64,000 nucleotides of DNA, taken from NCBI GenBank assembly GCA_965218555.1, contig OZ244625.1, positions 3,720,001 to 3,784,000 on the forward strand. Direction: 5' to 3'. This DNA is from JAPPLB01 sp965218555 (GTDB lineage Bacteria; Acidobacteriota; Terriglobia; Bryobacterales; UBA6623). Every line of letters starts with the position of its first letter. The first letter of the stretch is position 1. The notes beneath the pieces are model-generated. The model saw only the letters and a program-made list of their open reading frames with translations. It was not told the origin of the DNA and searched no databases. Shown here one piece after another: positions 40,081 to 48,748 of the stretch. Both the position numbers and the translations under genes were made by a program.

Positions 40081-41274
40081 ACAACCCCATTTCCGAGGGG
40101 GCGCGATTGGTCGCGGTTTGAAAATCCAGTTCGAGGACCTATCCGACCGACGAAGTGTTACGTGCCGCAACGGAGAAACGGTCCGAACCGCCAGGAAATC
40201 GCTTCGATTTGTCCGTTTCCCGCTCTCGGGCGATCCACGGGCGGACTTGTCCCGCGTTATCCGGTCGCGTAGCGGCCGGCGATGAGCAGATTCGAGAATC
40301 CGAGCAGCAGCGCGATGCGTTGCGTGTTCTTCGCCAACCCCCGGTAGCGCACCTTGCCGTACCCGAAGCGCCGCTTCACGTATAGGAACGGATGCTCCAC
40401 CTTCGCCCGCACCGCCGCCTTGCGCTTCTCCGCCGCCGCCTCGGCGCCGTCCTTGTCGAGCAGGCGACGCTTGCCCGGCTTCATCGCCACCTGCCAGGCG
40501 ACAGCGGAACCCTCGTTCTCCGGGCGCTTCTCCACGCCCTGGTAGCCCGCGTCTCCCCACGCCTCCGTCTCGTCGCCGCGCAGCAGCCCGCTCGCCTGCC
40601 CCACGTCCGCCGCGTTGGCGGACGTCGTCACCAAGCTGTGCGCCAGACCCGACTCGGCGTCCACCCCGATGTGCGCTTTCATCCCGAAGTACCACTGCTT
40701 GCCCTTCTTCGTCTGGTGCATCTCCGGATCCCGTTCGCCCTTGCGGTTCTTCGTCGACGACGGCGCGTCGATGATGCTCGCGTCCACGATCGTCCCCGTC
40801 TTCAACCGCTGCCCCAGCGACGCCAGATGCGCGTTGATCTCCTCGAACAACCCCGCCCCCAGACCGTGCGCCTCCAGCAGGTGGCGGAAGTTCAGGATCG
40901 TCGTCTCGTCCGGCAGCGGCCCGCTCAGCCGCAGACCGACAAAGCGGCGCACCGACTCCACCTCGTAGAGCAGATCCTCCATGCCGCGATCACTGAGGTT
41001 GTAGAACAACTGCACGCAGTGCACGCGCAGCATGACGCTGAGCCGATCGGGCCGACGACCACGGCCGGCCTTCGGATAAAACCGCTCGATCCGACTCTCC
41101 AGCCGTTCCCAAGGGATCAGCCTGTCTATCTTCTCGAGGAAGATCTCCCGCCGCGTCCGCCGCTTCTTCCAATCGTGCTCCAACTCCGCGAAAGTCGCCT
41201 GATGTTCCATGGCTTGCTGACAGCTCCTTGGTCGTTTCGCGAATTATCGCAGAATCGACTTGATCAGACCTTCC
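40070..41274 (-). mobile_element. IS5-family insertion sequence
   Basis: The left end GGAAAGTCTGAACAA (40070) and the inverted right end GGAAGGTCTGATCAA (41274) are imperfect inverted repeats. The flanks are TTAG and CTAG, which do not match exactly. The genes on the two sides are unrelated, indicating deletion or recombination next to the element. Confidence 0.88.
40257..41210 (-). CDS. IS5 family transposase
   Basis: A 317-residue DDE transposase. The DUF772-type N-terminus (RLSVMLRVHCVQLFYNLSDRGMEDLLYEVESVRRFVGL) precedes catalytic Asp in TIVDASIIDAPSST, Asp in AWGDAGYQG and Glu in AKVEHPFLYVKRRFGYGKVRYRGL. The ORF is intact, with a start at ATG 41210 (MEHQATFAELE). Confidence 0.93.
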   Translation of the reverse strand: MEHQATFAELEHDWKKRRTRREIFLEKIDRLIPWERLESRIERFYPKAGRGRRPDRLSVMLRVHCVQLFYNLSDRGMEDLLYEVESVRRFVGLRLSGPLPDETTILNFRHLLEAHGLGAGLFEEINAHLASLGQRLKTGTIVDASIIDAPSSTKNRKGERDPEMHQTKKGKQWYFGMKAHIGVDAESGLAHSLVTTSANAADVGQASGLLRGDETEAWGDAGYQGVEKRPENEGSAVAWQVAMKPGKRRLLDKDGAEAAAEKRKAAVRAKVEHPFLYVKRRFGYGKVRYRGLAKNTQRIALLLGFSNLLIAGRYATG

Positions 41275-41934
41275 CTAGAGGCCCGCATCAACGCCTATGA
41301 GTTGGCGTTTCGGATGCAGACGACAGCCCCGGAGGTGGTGGATCTCGGCAGGGAATCAGAGGCGACGAAGAAGCTGTATGGCCTCGACAATCCCGACACC
41401 GCCGGGTTCGGGCGGCAATGTTTGTTGGCGAGGCGGTTGGTGGAACAAGGGGTCCGCTATACGCTCTTGATTCACGGCGAGAGGATCGGTCAATCCAGTT
41501 GGGACCACCATTCGGACATCAAGGGCCGCATGCCCCAAAATGCGGTGGAGGTCGACAAGCCGGTGTCAGCCCTGCTCACGGATCTGAAGAGCCACGGCAT
41601 GCTCGAGGAGACACTCGTTGTTTGGGCCTCTGAGATGGGCCGCACACCCTACGCTCAGCAAAGCAACACCCCGGTCTCCAAACCGGGCCGCGACCATAAT
41701 CAGAACGCGCTCGTGATGTGGATGGCCGGAGGGGACCTGAAGGGCGGATCGTCGCTCGGCGCCACGGATGAATTCGGCATCGGCGGGATCAACCCCATTC
41801 CGCTCCACGACGTTCACGCCACGATCCTCCATCTTCTCGGCTTGGACGACAAGCGGCTGACCTACCTGCACCAGGGCCGATACCGCACGCTGACAGATAT
41901 CGGCGGGCATATACTGAGGGAGCTCATCGCGTGA
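41275..41934 (+). pseudogene. DUF1501 (sulfatase-like) protein, C-terminal half
   Basis: LEARINAYELAFRMQTTAPEVVDLGRESEATKKLYGL, GFGRQCLLARRLVEQGVRYTLL, WASEMGRTPYAQ and GRDHNQNALVMWMAGGDLKGG are the second half of DUF1501 proteins. The N-terminal half with its Tat signal is absent; the frame begins at the IS5 edge. DUF1501 genes normally follow a PSD1 gene on the same strand. The only PSD1 here is on the other strand 7 kb away, so the pair may have been separated by an inversion. Confidence 0.83.
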
Positions 41935-41978
41935 GCAGAGGCGGAGCCGGCAGGCCCTCTGCCATGTCTGATGGCGTG

Positions 41979-42419
41979 CGGCGACGATCCGAACGGTAAC
42001 CTGGCCCCAGGTTGACTTTCGGGAAGGCGTCATCTTCGCGCCTGACAAGCAGGAAGGCAAGATGGTTGGAGACGCTCCGATCTACGGCGGCATGCGGACG
42101 GCGCTGCTGGAGGCGAAATTTGAACGAGACCGAAGCGAGTCCGACAGCCTTTGGGTATGCCGCAGTCGCATGGGCGTTCACTTGCGCTCGAACAAGAGCG
42201 CCTGGATGCGCGCCGTCTAATTGATCGGAAGAGAAGGACTACGATTCCACGACCTGCGCGGTGTAGCGGAAACCAACCTCCTGGTGGATGGCGTCCCAGA
42301 GCAGCGCCTGATGCAAATCGTTGGGCACAATTCGCCGCGCATGGTCTGGAGATACAACTAGATGTCGCCCGAGCGACTACGAGAAGCAGCGCGAATCATG
42401 GATAGGCGGTTCGTGTAGC
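41979..42419 (+). pseudogene. Tyrosine recombinase (integrase) C-terminal relic
   Basis: The frame reads TWPQVDFREGVIFAPDKQEGKMVGDAPIYGGMRTALLEAKFERDR...SDSLWVC, then after a stop GLRFHDLRGVAETNLLVDGVPEQRLMQIVGHNSPRMVWRYN. These are box I-like, HxxR (FHDLRG) and GHxxP/Y segments of integrases. At least two in-frame stops and a lost N-terminus show decay. It lies 86 bp from the 3' end of tRNA-Asn, a usual attachment site. It fills most of the otherwise gene-free interval 41935-42505. Confidence 0.7.
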
Positions 42420-42504
42420 CCGTCGACGATGCAGAGGCCCAGTGATTCCGGCAACCGAATCCGACAACCGGTCATGGCGGGAATGCCGTAAGTGATTGAA
42501 GGGA

Positions 42505-42581
<77 letters not shown>

Positions 42582-42734
42582 GTAGCGTGGCGGGACGATT
42601 GATTTTTTTATGCTCGCAGACGGATTTAGGGTTGTCAAACCGGGCGCCGGGGCGTCATGGCGGCTGACGGATCTGTAGCGGTGACGGCGATCCACGCGTA
42701 AAAACTGGCTGTTGTGAAAAGGCCGGTTGCCGCT

Positions 42735-44192
42735 TCAGGCCGTTGAAACGTCGGCTTCGTGCCCTAGCAGCCCGTGGCAGAAGTAGTCATTTTCAGCGAG
42801 AGGGGCCGACGCTTGGAAGGGGGATTGCAGTTTCGCTTCGAAGAACGTCCAACCCAACGCATGGCGGCAGCGGCGCCAAGTCCGCCTTGCAGTCTGCAGT
42901 CGTCGCGATAGCTGTTTTTCGAGCCGTCGGAGGGCCTTTTTCGCCACCCGCACCCCCCGCGGCGTGCCCGCGCCCAGCTTCTGTCGCAGCACCAGCGACA
43001 GGTTGAAGCCGCTCACCTGAATCAGGAGTCGCTTGCAAATATTTCTTCGGCCCCGCAGATGCGTCCGCCTCATCCCGCCGCGATCATACAAATGAGCAAA
43101 GCTGCGTTCGACCCGCTCGGCGCGCCAGCGCAATAAGCGTCGCCCCCGCGCCCCGCGGATCCGCCGCCGATTGGCGTACACCGCGGCCCGCGCCTGCGGC
43201 TTACCTCGCCAGCGTCGTCGGCCACGATCCGGTTCGCTGATGTAGCAACGGATCTCCAAGTCCGTCAAGTCCGTCAACACGTCGTTGCTGTGATATCCCT
43301 TATCGGCCACCACTTCGGTGATCCCCGCCGCCGCCATCTGCTCGTTCGCCTGCTCGTCCGCAGCCACCGCCGCCACTTGTTCCGCCGCCTCGCTCAGCGT
43401 CTCGGCCAGCGTCGTCGTGTCGCCTTGGTCGGCGCCTTCCAGCGTTACCGCCAGCACTGCGCCCGTCTCCAAGTCCACCGCCTGTTCGGCCTTGTGGGCC
43501 AAGTGCGTGCGCCCGTCTTTCATCTTGGTGATCTTCGCGTCAGGATCATGGGGGTGGCGCCAATCTTTGTTCGAGCCTTTGTTGTTGCGCTTCTTGTCGA
43601 GCTTCGCCAACTGCTCCCTCGTCGGCGTTTCGATCCCCGACTCCGCCGCCAGCCGGGTCAGGAACTCTTCGTAGCTCTCCCCGCTCGCCCGCCGCACGAT
43701 CGTACGCAGCGCCGCGTTCGCCTCCAGCGTCGTGGCGTCCACCCCGATCGTGCCGCCTTTGAGCAGTCCGGCCTTCGCCACAAGCTGTAACACCCAACCG
43801 AACACCGCGCGATGCGTTTCCAGATCGATCAGCCGCCGGGTGCGTGAGATCGTCGAGTGCTCGGGCGTCGCCTCATCGAACTCAACCTGCAGGAAGTGCC
43901 GCAGCGACAGCGAGTCCCCGATACGCCACCCGATCCCACGCTCGGAGTCGATGCCTTCGAAGTACCCGATCAGCAGGCTGCGGAAATAGATGCCGGGCAC
44001 CAGCGAGGGCCGTCCCATCGTGGGCGCATAGAACTTCTCGCAAAGCCCTTCCACAAAGTGATCAAAGCCGTGTTCGTCCAGCAGTTCGTTGAGCTTGCGA
44101 TAGAAGGGATGCGCCGCAGTGCGCGGCATGTCACACACCGCTACCCACAGATCTTTCTGCCGTTGCCGCCGCTTACGTCGCCCCATCGCCAT
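42735..44192 (-). CDS. IS1182/IS5-like transposase (DUF772 type)
   Basis: A 485-residue DDE transposase. MGRPSLVPGIYFRSLLIGYFEGIDSERGIGWRIGDSLSLRHFL is the DUF772 N-terminus. Catalytic Asp lies in GTIGVDATTLEANAA, Asp in EVVADKGYHSNDVL and Glu in RAERVERSFAHLYDRGGMRRTHLRG. A charged insertion (KKRNNKGSNKDWRHPHDPDAK) precedes the second Asp. The frame runs through the element's left end at 42764 and stops 10 codons outside it, so the natural stop depends on flanking DNA. Confidence 0.9.
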   Translation of the reverse strand: MAMGRRKRRQRQKDLWVAVCDMPRTAAHPFYRKLNELLDEHGFDHFVEGLCEKFYAPTMGRPSLVPGIYFRSLLIGYFEGIDSERGIGWRIGDSLSLRHFLQVEFDEATPEHSTISRTRRLIDLETHRAVFGWVLQLVAKAGLLKGGTIGVDATTLEANAALRTIVRRASGESYEEFLTRLAAESGIETPTREQLAKLDKKRNNKGSNKDWRHPHDPDAKITKMKDGRTHLAHKAEQAVDLETGAVLAVTLEGADQGDTTTLAETLSEAAEQVAAVAADEQANEQMAAAGITEVVADKGYHSNDVLTDLTDLEIRCYISEPDRGRRRWRGKPQARAAVYANRRRIRGARGRRLLRWRAERVERSFAHLYDRGGMRRTHLRGRRNICKRLLIQVSGFNLSLVLRQKLGAGTPRGVRVAKKALRRLEKQLSRRLQTARRTWRRCRHALGWTFFEAKLQSPFQASAPLAENDYFCHGLLGHEADVSTA

Positions 44193-44235
44193 AAAACAAT
44201 TGTCCCATGAAATGTACTTTTACCACGGACTGCTA
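42764..44235 (-). mobile_element. IS1182-like insertion sequence (right tip cut by IS630)
   Basis: The left end CTAGCAGCCCGTGGCAGAAG (42764) and the inverted right end CTAGCAGTCCGTGGTAAAAG match at 17 of 20 positions. The last base of the right CTAG is at 45387, because IS630 copy B inserted into that CTAG. It carries one transposase. Family assignment is from the transposase. Confidence 0.82.
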
Positions 44236-45384
44236 GTGTACTGTCCCGGAAATATATGATATATTAATGGGCAACTTTTGGTTTCTGGAGGTATGCCCAT
44301 GCCACGCGGTCGCCCCGTTGCTCCCATCACTCTCCGTGAAAGCGAGGAAACGGAACTGCGGAGCCTCGCCCGCTCCCGAACGCTGCCGCATAGTCTGGTG
44401 CGGAGGGCCCAGATTGTGCTCGCCTGCGCCGCAGGCGTTCCCGGCTCGACCGTAGCCCGGCGTCTCGGTGTCACCAATACGACCGTTGGCAAGTGGCGCA
44501 AGCGCTATCGTGAACAGGGAGTCTCCGGACTCCACGATGAACTGCGTCCCGGACGCCCCCGCAGGCATGACGATGAACGTGTTGCCGAAGTCATCAACAC
44601 GGCCCTCGGAACCGACCCCCCGGATGGTTCGCACTGGAGCGTGCGTTCGATGGCCCAACACACGGGAGTCTCGAAGAGTACGGTCCAGCGGTGGTTCGAG
44701 CTGTTCGGCGTGCAGCCGCATCGCCAGCGGCATTTCAAGATTTCCAACGACCCGTTCTTCGTCGAGAAAGTCCGCGACATCGTCGGTCTCTACCTCAACC
44801 CCCCGGACCACGCCGTGGTGCTCTCGGTCGATGAGAAGACCCAGGTCCAGGCTCTTCAGCGGACTCAGCCCCTCCTCCCGATGGGCCTTGGCTACCTCGA
44901 AGGCGTCACCCACGACTACCAACGTCACGGTACGACCACTCTGTTCGCTGCTCTCGATGTTGCCACGGGGCAAGTCATCACACGCTGTAAACCGCGACAC
45001 CGCCATCAGGAGTTCCTCGCTTTCCTGCGTCAGATCGACGGCAGTGTGCCGCGCAACCTCGACATCCATCTCATCGTCGATAACTATGCCACCCACAAAC
45101 ATCCCAAAGTTCGTGCCTGGCTCGCCCGGCGTCCTCGCTACCACCTTCATTTCACCCCAACCTATGCCTCCTGGCTCAACCAAGTCGAACGCTGGTTCGG
45201 CATCATTACCCAGAAGGCCATTCGCCGTGGTTCCTTCTCCAGCGTCAAGGCTCTCGTCCGTAACATTGAGCGCTTCGTCGAACACTACAACGCCAACACC
45301 AGCCCCTTCGTCTGGACCGCCACGGCCGAATCCATCCTCGCCAAGATCGAACGACTTTGTTTATATATTTCCGGGATAGTACAC
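44236..45384 (+). mobile_element. IS630-family insertion sequence, copy B (1149 bp)
   Basis: Same termini as copy A, with one change in the right repeat (CCGGGATAG). TA duplication at 44234-44235 and 45385-45386. It sits in the terminal CTAG of the IS1182-like element. Confidence 0.95.
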
Positions 45385-45387
45385 TAG
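44299..45387 (+). CDS. IS630 family transposase, copy B
   Basis: 362 residues, differing from copy A in the protein only near the last codons (GIVH against GTVH). There is one silent change near 44682. Same HTH and DDE motifs. The TAG stop is again made from target TA plus flanking G. Confidence 0.95.
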   Translation: MPRGRPVAPITLRESEETELRSLARSRTLPHSLVRRAQIVLACAAGVPGSTVARRLGVTNTTVGKWRKRYREQGVSGLHDELRPGRPRRHDDERVAEVINTALGTDPPDGSHWSVRSMAQHTGVSKSTVQRWFELFGVQPHRQRHFKISNDPFFVEKVRDIVGLYLNPPDHAVVLSVDEKTQVQALQRTQPLLPMGLGYLEGVTHDYQRHGTTTLFAALDVATGQVITRCKPRHRHQEFLAFLRQIDGSVPRNLDIHLIVDNYATHKHPKVRAWLARRPRYHLHFTPTYASWLNQVERWFGIITQKAIRRGSFSSVKALVRNIERFVEHYNANTSPFVWTATAESILAKIERLCLYISGIVH

Positions 45388-45524
45388 CCGACGACCACAT
45401 ATGTCCGTCGCCCAAAGGGATACGCGCCGCTGCCGGTCGGCAGTGCGGAGAGCGCGGCGCCGCATTCCTGGAGCTCTTAGGGGTTACATCATCGGTCCCA
45501 TGGCGCTTAACGCCGCCCGCGTGG

Positions 45525-45545
45525 CTTTTCACCACGGGCTGCTAG
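45525..45545. repeat. Orphan terminal repeat of the IS1182-like element
   Basis: CTTTTCACCACGGGCTGCTAG closely matches the IS1182-like right end (CTTTTACCACGGACTGCTAG). No transposase accompanies it. Its CTAG contains the stop codon of the aldolase gene. The stretch 45387-45524 has no gene. Confidence 0.6.
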
Positions 45546-46327
45546 CCTTCCACTACCTTCCGCAATTCCTCCCCCTTCTGCTTCCAACTCCGATACAGCA
45601 GCATGATGTCCGTCGAAATGCAGAAGTGCTTGACACCGAGATCCATATAGTACTTCGCCTGATCCGGTGACTCGATTTCCGCACGCGGCGCGACCCCGTT
45701 CTTCAATGCCGACGCGATCACCTTCCTCTCGATCTCCTTGATGTCTGGAGCGAACCATTCTCCCGGCCTCCCGATGCTCATCGCGTAGTCTGCCGGACCC
45801 CACTGCACCATGTCGATTCCCGACACCGCCAGCACTTCGTCGAGGTTCTCAACCGCTGTCTTCTTCTCAATCATCAGCGCTACAACGACATCGCGCAGAG
45901 CATCCACATATTTCTGTGTGCCGCCGTAAAGCATGTAAGTGAACCGCCGCGTCGCTACGCCGTACGTTCCCTTATCCTCCGGCGTTTCGGGACGCACCGC
46001 GCGTACGCACTCTTCCACGTCCGCCGCCGTCCGGCAATCGGCGAACAGCACGCTCTGAAACCCCGCCCCGATCGCTCGTTGCGCAAGGAACTTGCGCGGC
46101 TGCTGATCCACTTTGATCATCGAAGACATGCCGTGCAGCTCTGCCGCCCGGCAGATATTCTCCAGCCCATACAGGTCGAAAGGGGCGTATTCAGACACGA
46201 ACTCGATGTAGTCGAACATGCCCGTGTGTCCGGCTATTTCTACAACCGAGGGCCAACTGCTGTGAATGTGTGTCGCGATTGACGGTTTGCCGGTCTTGAG
46301 CAGTTCTCGGATCTTATTCGGTCTCAT
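45542..46327 (-). CDS. HpcH/HpaI aldolase-citrate lyase family protein
   Basis: A 261-residue TIM-barrel aldolase of the HpaI/GarL type. It shows GKPSIATHIHSSWPSVVEIAGHTGMFDYIEF, GAGFQSVLFADCRTAADVEECVRAVR, ALMIEKKTAVENLDEVLAVSGIDMVQWGPADYAMSIG. The metal ligands Glu (MIEKK) and Asp (GPADYAMS) are visible. Members split or form 2-keto-3-deoxy or hydroxy acids using Mg or Mn and pyruvate. It lies 6 bp after the dehydrogenase gene in one operon. The stop TAG lies in an IS-end-like sequence, so the last codons may have been altered. Confidence 0.88.
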   Translation of the reverse strand: MRPNKIRELLKTGKPSIATHIHSSWPSVVEIAGHTGMFDYIEFVSEYAPFDLYGLENICRAAELHGMSSMIKVDQQPRKFLAQRAIGAGFQSVLFADCRTAADVEECVRAVRPETPEDKGTYGVATRRFTYMLYGGTQKYVDALRDVVVALMIEKKTAVENLDEVLAVSGIDMVQWGPADYAMSIGRPGEWFAPDIKEIERKVIASALKNGVAPRAEIESPDQAKYYMDLGVKHFCISTDIMLLYRSWKQKGEELRKVVEG

Positions 46328-46333
46328 GTTCCT

Positions 46334-47359
46334 CTACACGTCCTTCCACTGAAAGATCACACCCAGCATTTCTTTTTCGCGCCGATAAGCCATCTCATAA
46401 GCCTGGGCCATCTCCGTATAAGCAAACCGGTGTGTGATCAACCGCTTCGGCTCAAGCCGGCCTTCCTGCATCAGCGACAGCACGTGCTCGCATGAGCGCT
46501 CGGCGTCGAAACGCTCTCCCCAACGCTCTCCCCGTGAAGGGTACAGATAACCGTCTGCCTCGCACACCGCGATCAGCGAGACCCCCTTGATGTAGAAATA
46601 CTCCATTGCCAGCGGATTGAAGTCCAGGGGCTTTTCGCCGCGCCCCGAAAGCGCCACGATCGACACCCGCCCGTTGTGCCGCACGGTCTCCACCGCCGTA
46701 CGGTACGCCGGCCACGGATTCGCAGTCAAAATGACCAGGTCCACACCTGCCCCATTCGTAAACTCGTCCAGCTTGTCCTGTAAGTCCGGATCCTCCGAAA
46801 GGAACGCCTCGTGCGCCCCCATCCGCTTCGCCATCTTCAGTCGCACCGGACTATTCCCTAGTCCGATCACCCTCGCCCCGAACAGCGGCCCGAGCGCCAC
46901 CGCGCCCAAACCCAGCACGCCGAGGCCCACTACCGCCACGTACTCTCCCGGCGTAAAGTGCGCTTTGCGATAACACTTGGAGCTCAGCGAATAAAGATGC
47001 GAATAAACCGCATCCTCCGGATCCACTCCATCCGGCACCTTCACAATGCACTCCGACTCCATGGCGACGTACTCCGACTGATGGTGGTACCGGGACACGA
47101 CACGGTCGCCCACAGCAAACCGCGTCACCGCCGAACCCACGCCGCGCACAATCCCCAAATTGCTGTCGCCAACCCAGCGGGGATAGTCCGGCGCTCCCGG
47201 CACCTGCTCGGCGCCTTCATAGTTCCCGCGGTCGGTGCCGATCTTGAGCGCCGTAATCTCCGTCTCGACCCAAATCTGATCGGGAGCGAGGGTTCCCGTC
47301 TCCAAGGGATGTTCTTCAACCCGCAAGTCACGCGGACCATGCAATATCGCGATCTTCAT
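46334..47359 (-). CDS. Medium-chain dehydrogenase/reductase (alcohol dehydrogenase-like)
   Basis: A 341-residue MDR protein. The GroES-like N-terminal half (MKIAILHGPRDLRVEEHPLE, then GDSNLGIVRGVGSAVTRFAVGDRVVS) is followed by the Rossmann half (EYVAVVGLGVLGLGAVALGPLFGARVIGLGNSPVRLKMAKRMGA), so NAD(P) binding is expected. The catalytic-zinc Cys is absent (ALKIGTDRGNYEG) and so is the structural-zinc four-Cys lobe, so it is not a classical zinc alcohol dehydrogenase. It is the first gene of an operon with the aldolase; together they may break down a sugar acid. Substrate unknown. Confidence 0.87.
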   Translation of the reverse strand: MKIAILHGPRDLRVEEHPLETGTLAPDQIWVETEITALKIGTDRGNYEGAEQVPGAPDYPRWVGDSNLGIVRGVGSAVTRFAVGDRVVSRYHHQSEYVAMESECIVKVPDGVDPEDAVYSHLYSLSSKCYRKAHFTPGEYVAVVGLGVLGLGAVALGPLFGARVIGLGNSPVRLKMAKRMGAHEAFLSEDPDLQDKLDEFTNGAGVDLVILTANPWPAYRTAVETVRHNGRVSIVALSGRGEKPLDFNPLAMEYFYIKGVSLIAVCEADGYLYPSRGERWGERFDAERSCEHVLSLMQEGRLEPKRLITHRFAYTEMAQAYEMAYRREKEMLGVIFQWKDV

Positions 47360-47481
47360 AGCTGGTTAAGAGTGTCACACAAAACAAAGAGAATGGTAGC
47401 GTGTGTGCTCGCCTTTGCGGCTCTCGGCTTCCCCTCGGCCCACTCAACTCTCCCCACCTCTGTCAACCTCCTGCCCCCTGG

Positions 47482-47642
47482 CCTGTCTTTCTCACCACGT
47501 GGGGAGTCGAAGTGCGTGAGAGGGCCGTCAGGACAAGGCGGGGCGCTTGGCGCGCGCAGGTGTACTTGACCCTACATCGATCGAGCACGGCGAGCAAGCG
47601 CAACGAAGTCATGGCGGTCGTATCGCGTGCTTCCCCCGTCAG
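47482..47642. repeat. 177-bp MITE-like repeat, left part (split by IS110)
   Basis: CCTGTCTTTCTCACCACG...GAAGTCATGGCGGTCGTATCGCGTGCTTCCCCCGTCAG parallels the intact copy at 37864. It breaks off at AG (47641-47642) and resumes at 49828. Confidence 0.85.
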
Positions 47643-47650
47643 CGACTATG

Positions 47651-48589
47651 TCAAGCAGGAAGTGGGATCCAGGGTTGATCGTCGCGGATCATGGCATTGA
47701 GCGCAACCAGCAGCTTACGAGCGACGGCAATCAGTGCGACCTGCTTCGGCTTACCGACTGCGAGCAGACGGGCGCGGAAGGCGGCCAGCTGGGGGGCACA
47801 GCGCACCGCGGCGCGGGCCGCCAGGTACAACGCCTTGCGCACACGGGGACGGCCTCCGGCGATCCTGCGCCGGGCGCGGAATTGCCCGCTGTCACGGGCC
47901 AGCGGCGCCAGACCGACCAAGGCGGCGGCTTGTCTCCCGCTGAGTTGTCCCAACTCCGGCAGATCGGCCACCAAGGCCCAAGAGACCTTCGGCCCTATGC
48001 CCGGCTCGCTGGCAGGCGGCAGGCTGTTCGCGCAGTGCTCGTTGCACTTGCTGCTCCAGCAGCGCGATCTGCTGGCTCAGAGAAGCGATCACCCGCTCCA
48101 CGCTCGCCACAGCCGCAGCGCCTTGCAGTTGCTGCTGGGGCGGGTACGCTGCCGGGCTCGTAGGCCCACCAGCGCATCGAGATGGTGCAACAACTCGCGC
48201 AACTCCCGCCGTTGCTGGCTCGGCAAGCGTGTCGCTGCGGGTCGCAGCCGCTCACCGAACAGCGCCAACACCTGCGCATCGAGTCGATCAGTTTTCGCCA
48301 GTTGTCCCAACGAGCGAGCGAAGTCGCGCACGCGTTTGGGGTTCACCACGGCCACTCTCAACCCGGCGGCTTGCAGCGCCGCCCACACTGCTGTTTCCCA
48401 TCCACCGCTGGCTTCCATGACCACCAACTGCGGCTCGAATCTCGCCAGCTCGGCTGCCAGCGCGAGGAGTTCTCTGACCCGCCGCGGCCGTCGGCCGCTG
48501 GGCTCTGCTTTGCGGTTGAGAACAAAAACATCAACGTACTGCTTGGAGACATCGATGCCAACAATGATGGCAGTAGAATCAATAGACAC
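47651..48589 (-). pseudogene. IS110 family transposase, frameshifted
   Basis: The N-terminal RuvC-like DEDD domain is present in frame one: IIVGIDVSKQYVDVFVLN (Asp), LVVMEASGGWE (Glu), QLAKTDRLDAQVLALF (Asp, Asp). Near 48105 the frame changes to VASVERVIASLSQQIALLEQQVQRAL (the coiled coil), and near 47990 to PGIGPKVSWALVADLPELGQLSGRQAAALVGLAPLARDSGQ...GGRPRVRKALYLAA, the Transposase_20 domain with the catalytic Ser region. Two frameshifts make it inactive. The GTG at 48589 follows AGGAAGGGGG and is the likely start; ATG 48613 is an alternative. Confidence 0.85.
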
Positions 48590-48748
48590 GGTCGGAACCC
48601 CCTTCCTTGTCATACGGGCTCTCGGGCCCCAGCGACTATGCGGGGTCTCCGGCCGAGGCACGCGGTGTCGCTACTGCTGACGGACGGGCTCGCAGCCCTT
48701 GGTGGTACGATCGAGCCGACACCGCGTCGGGAGGAGCCGCTAGCTAGC

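Noticed and set aside
42698..44223. GTAAAA / TTTTAC as ends of the IS1182-like element
   Set aside because: Only six bases match; the 20-bp CTAGCAG...GTGG repeats at 42764 and 44235/45387 are far better ends.
46340..46357. Sequence TGAAAGATCACACC resembling the IS481 left end inside the dehydrogenase gene
   Set aside because: Only 12 bases match, it lies in coding sequence of an intact gene (GVIFQW near the C-terminus), and no CTAG or second end is nearby; chance match.
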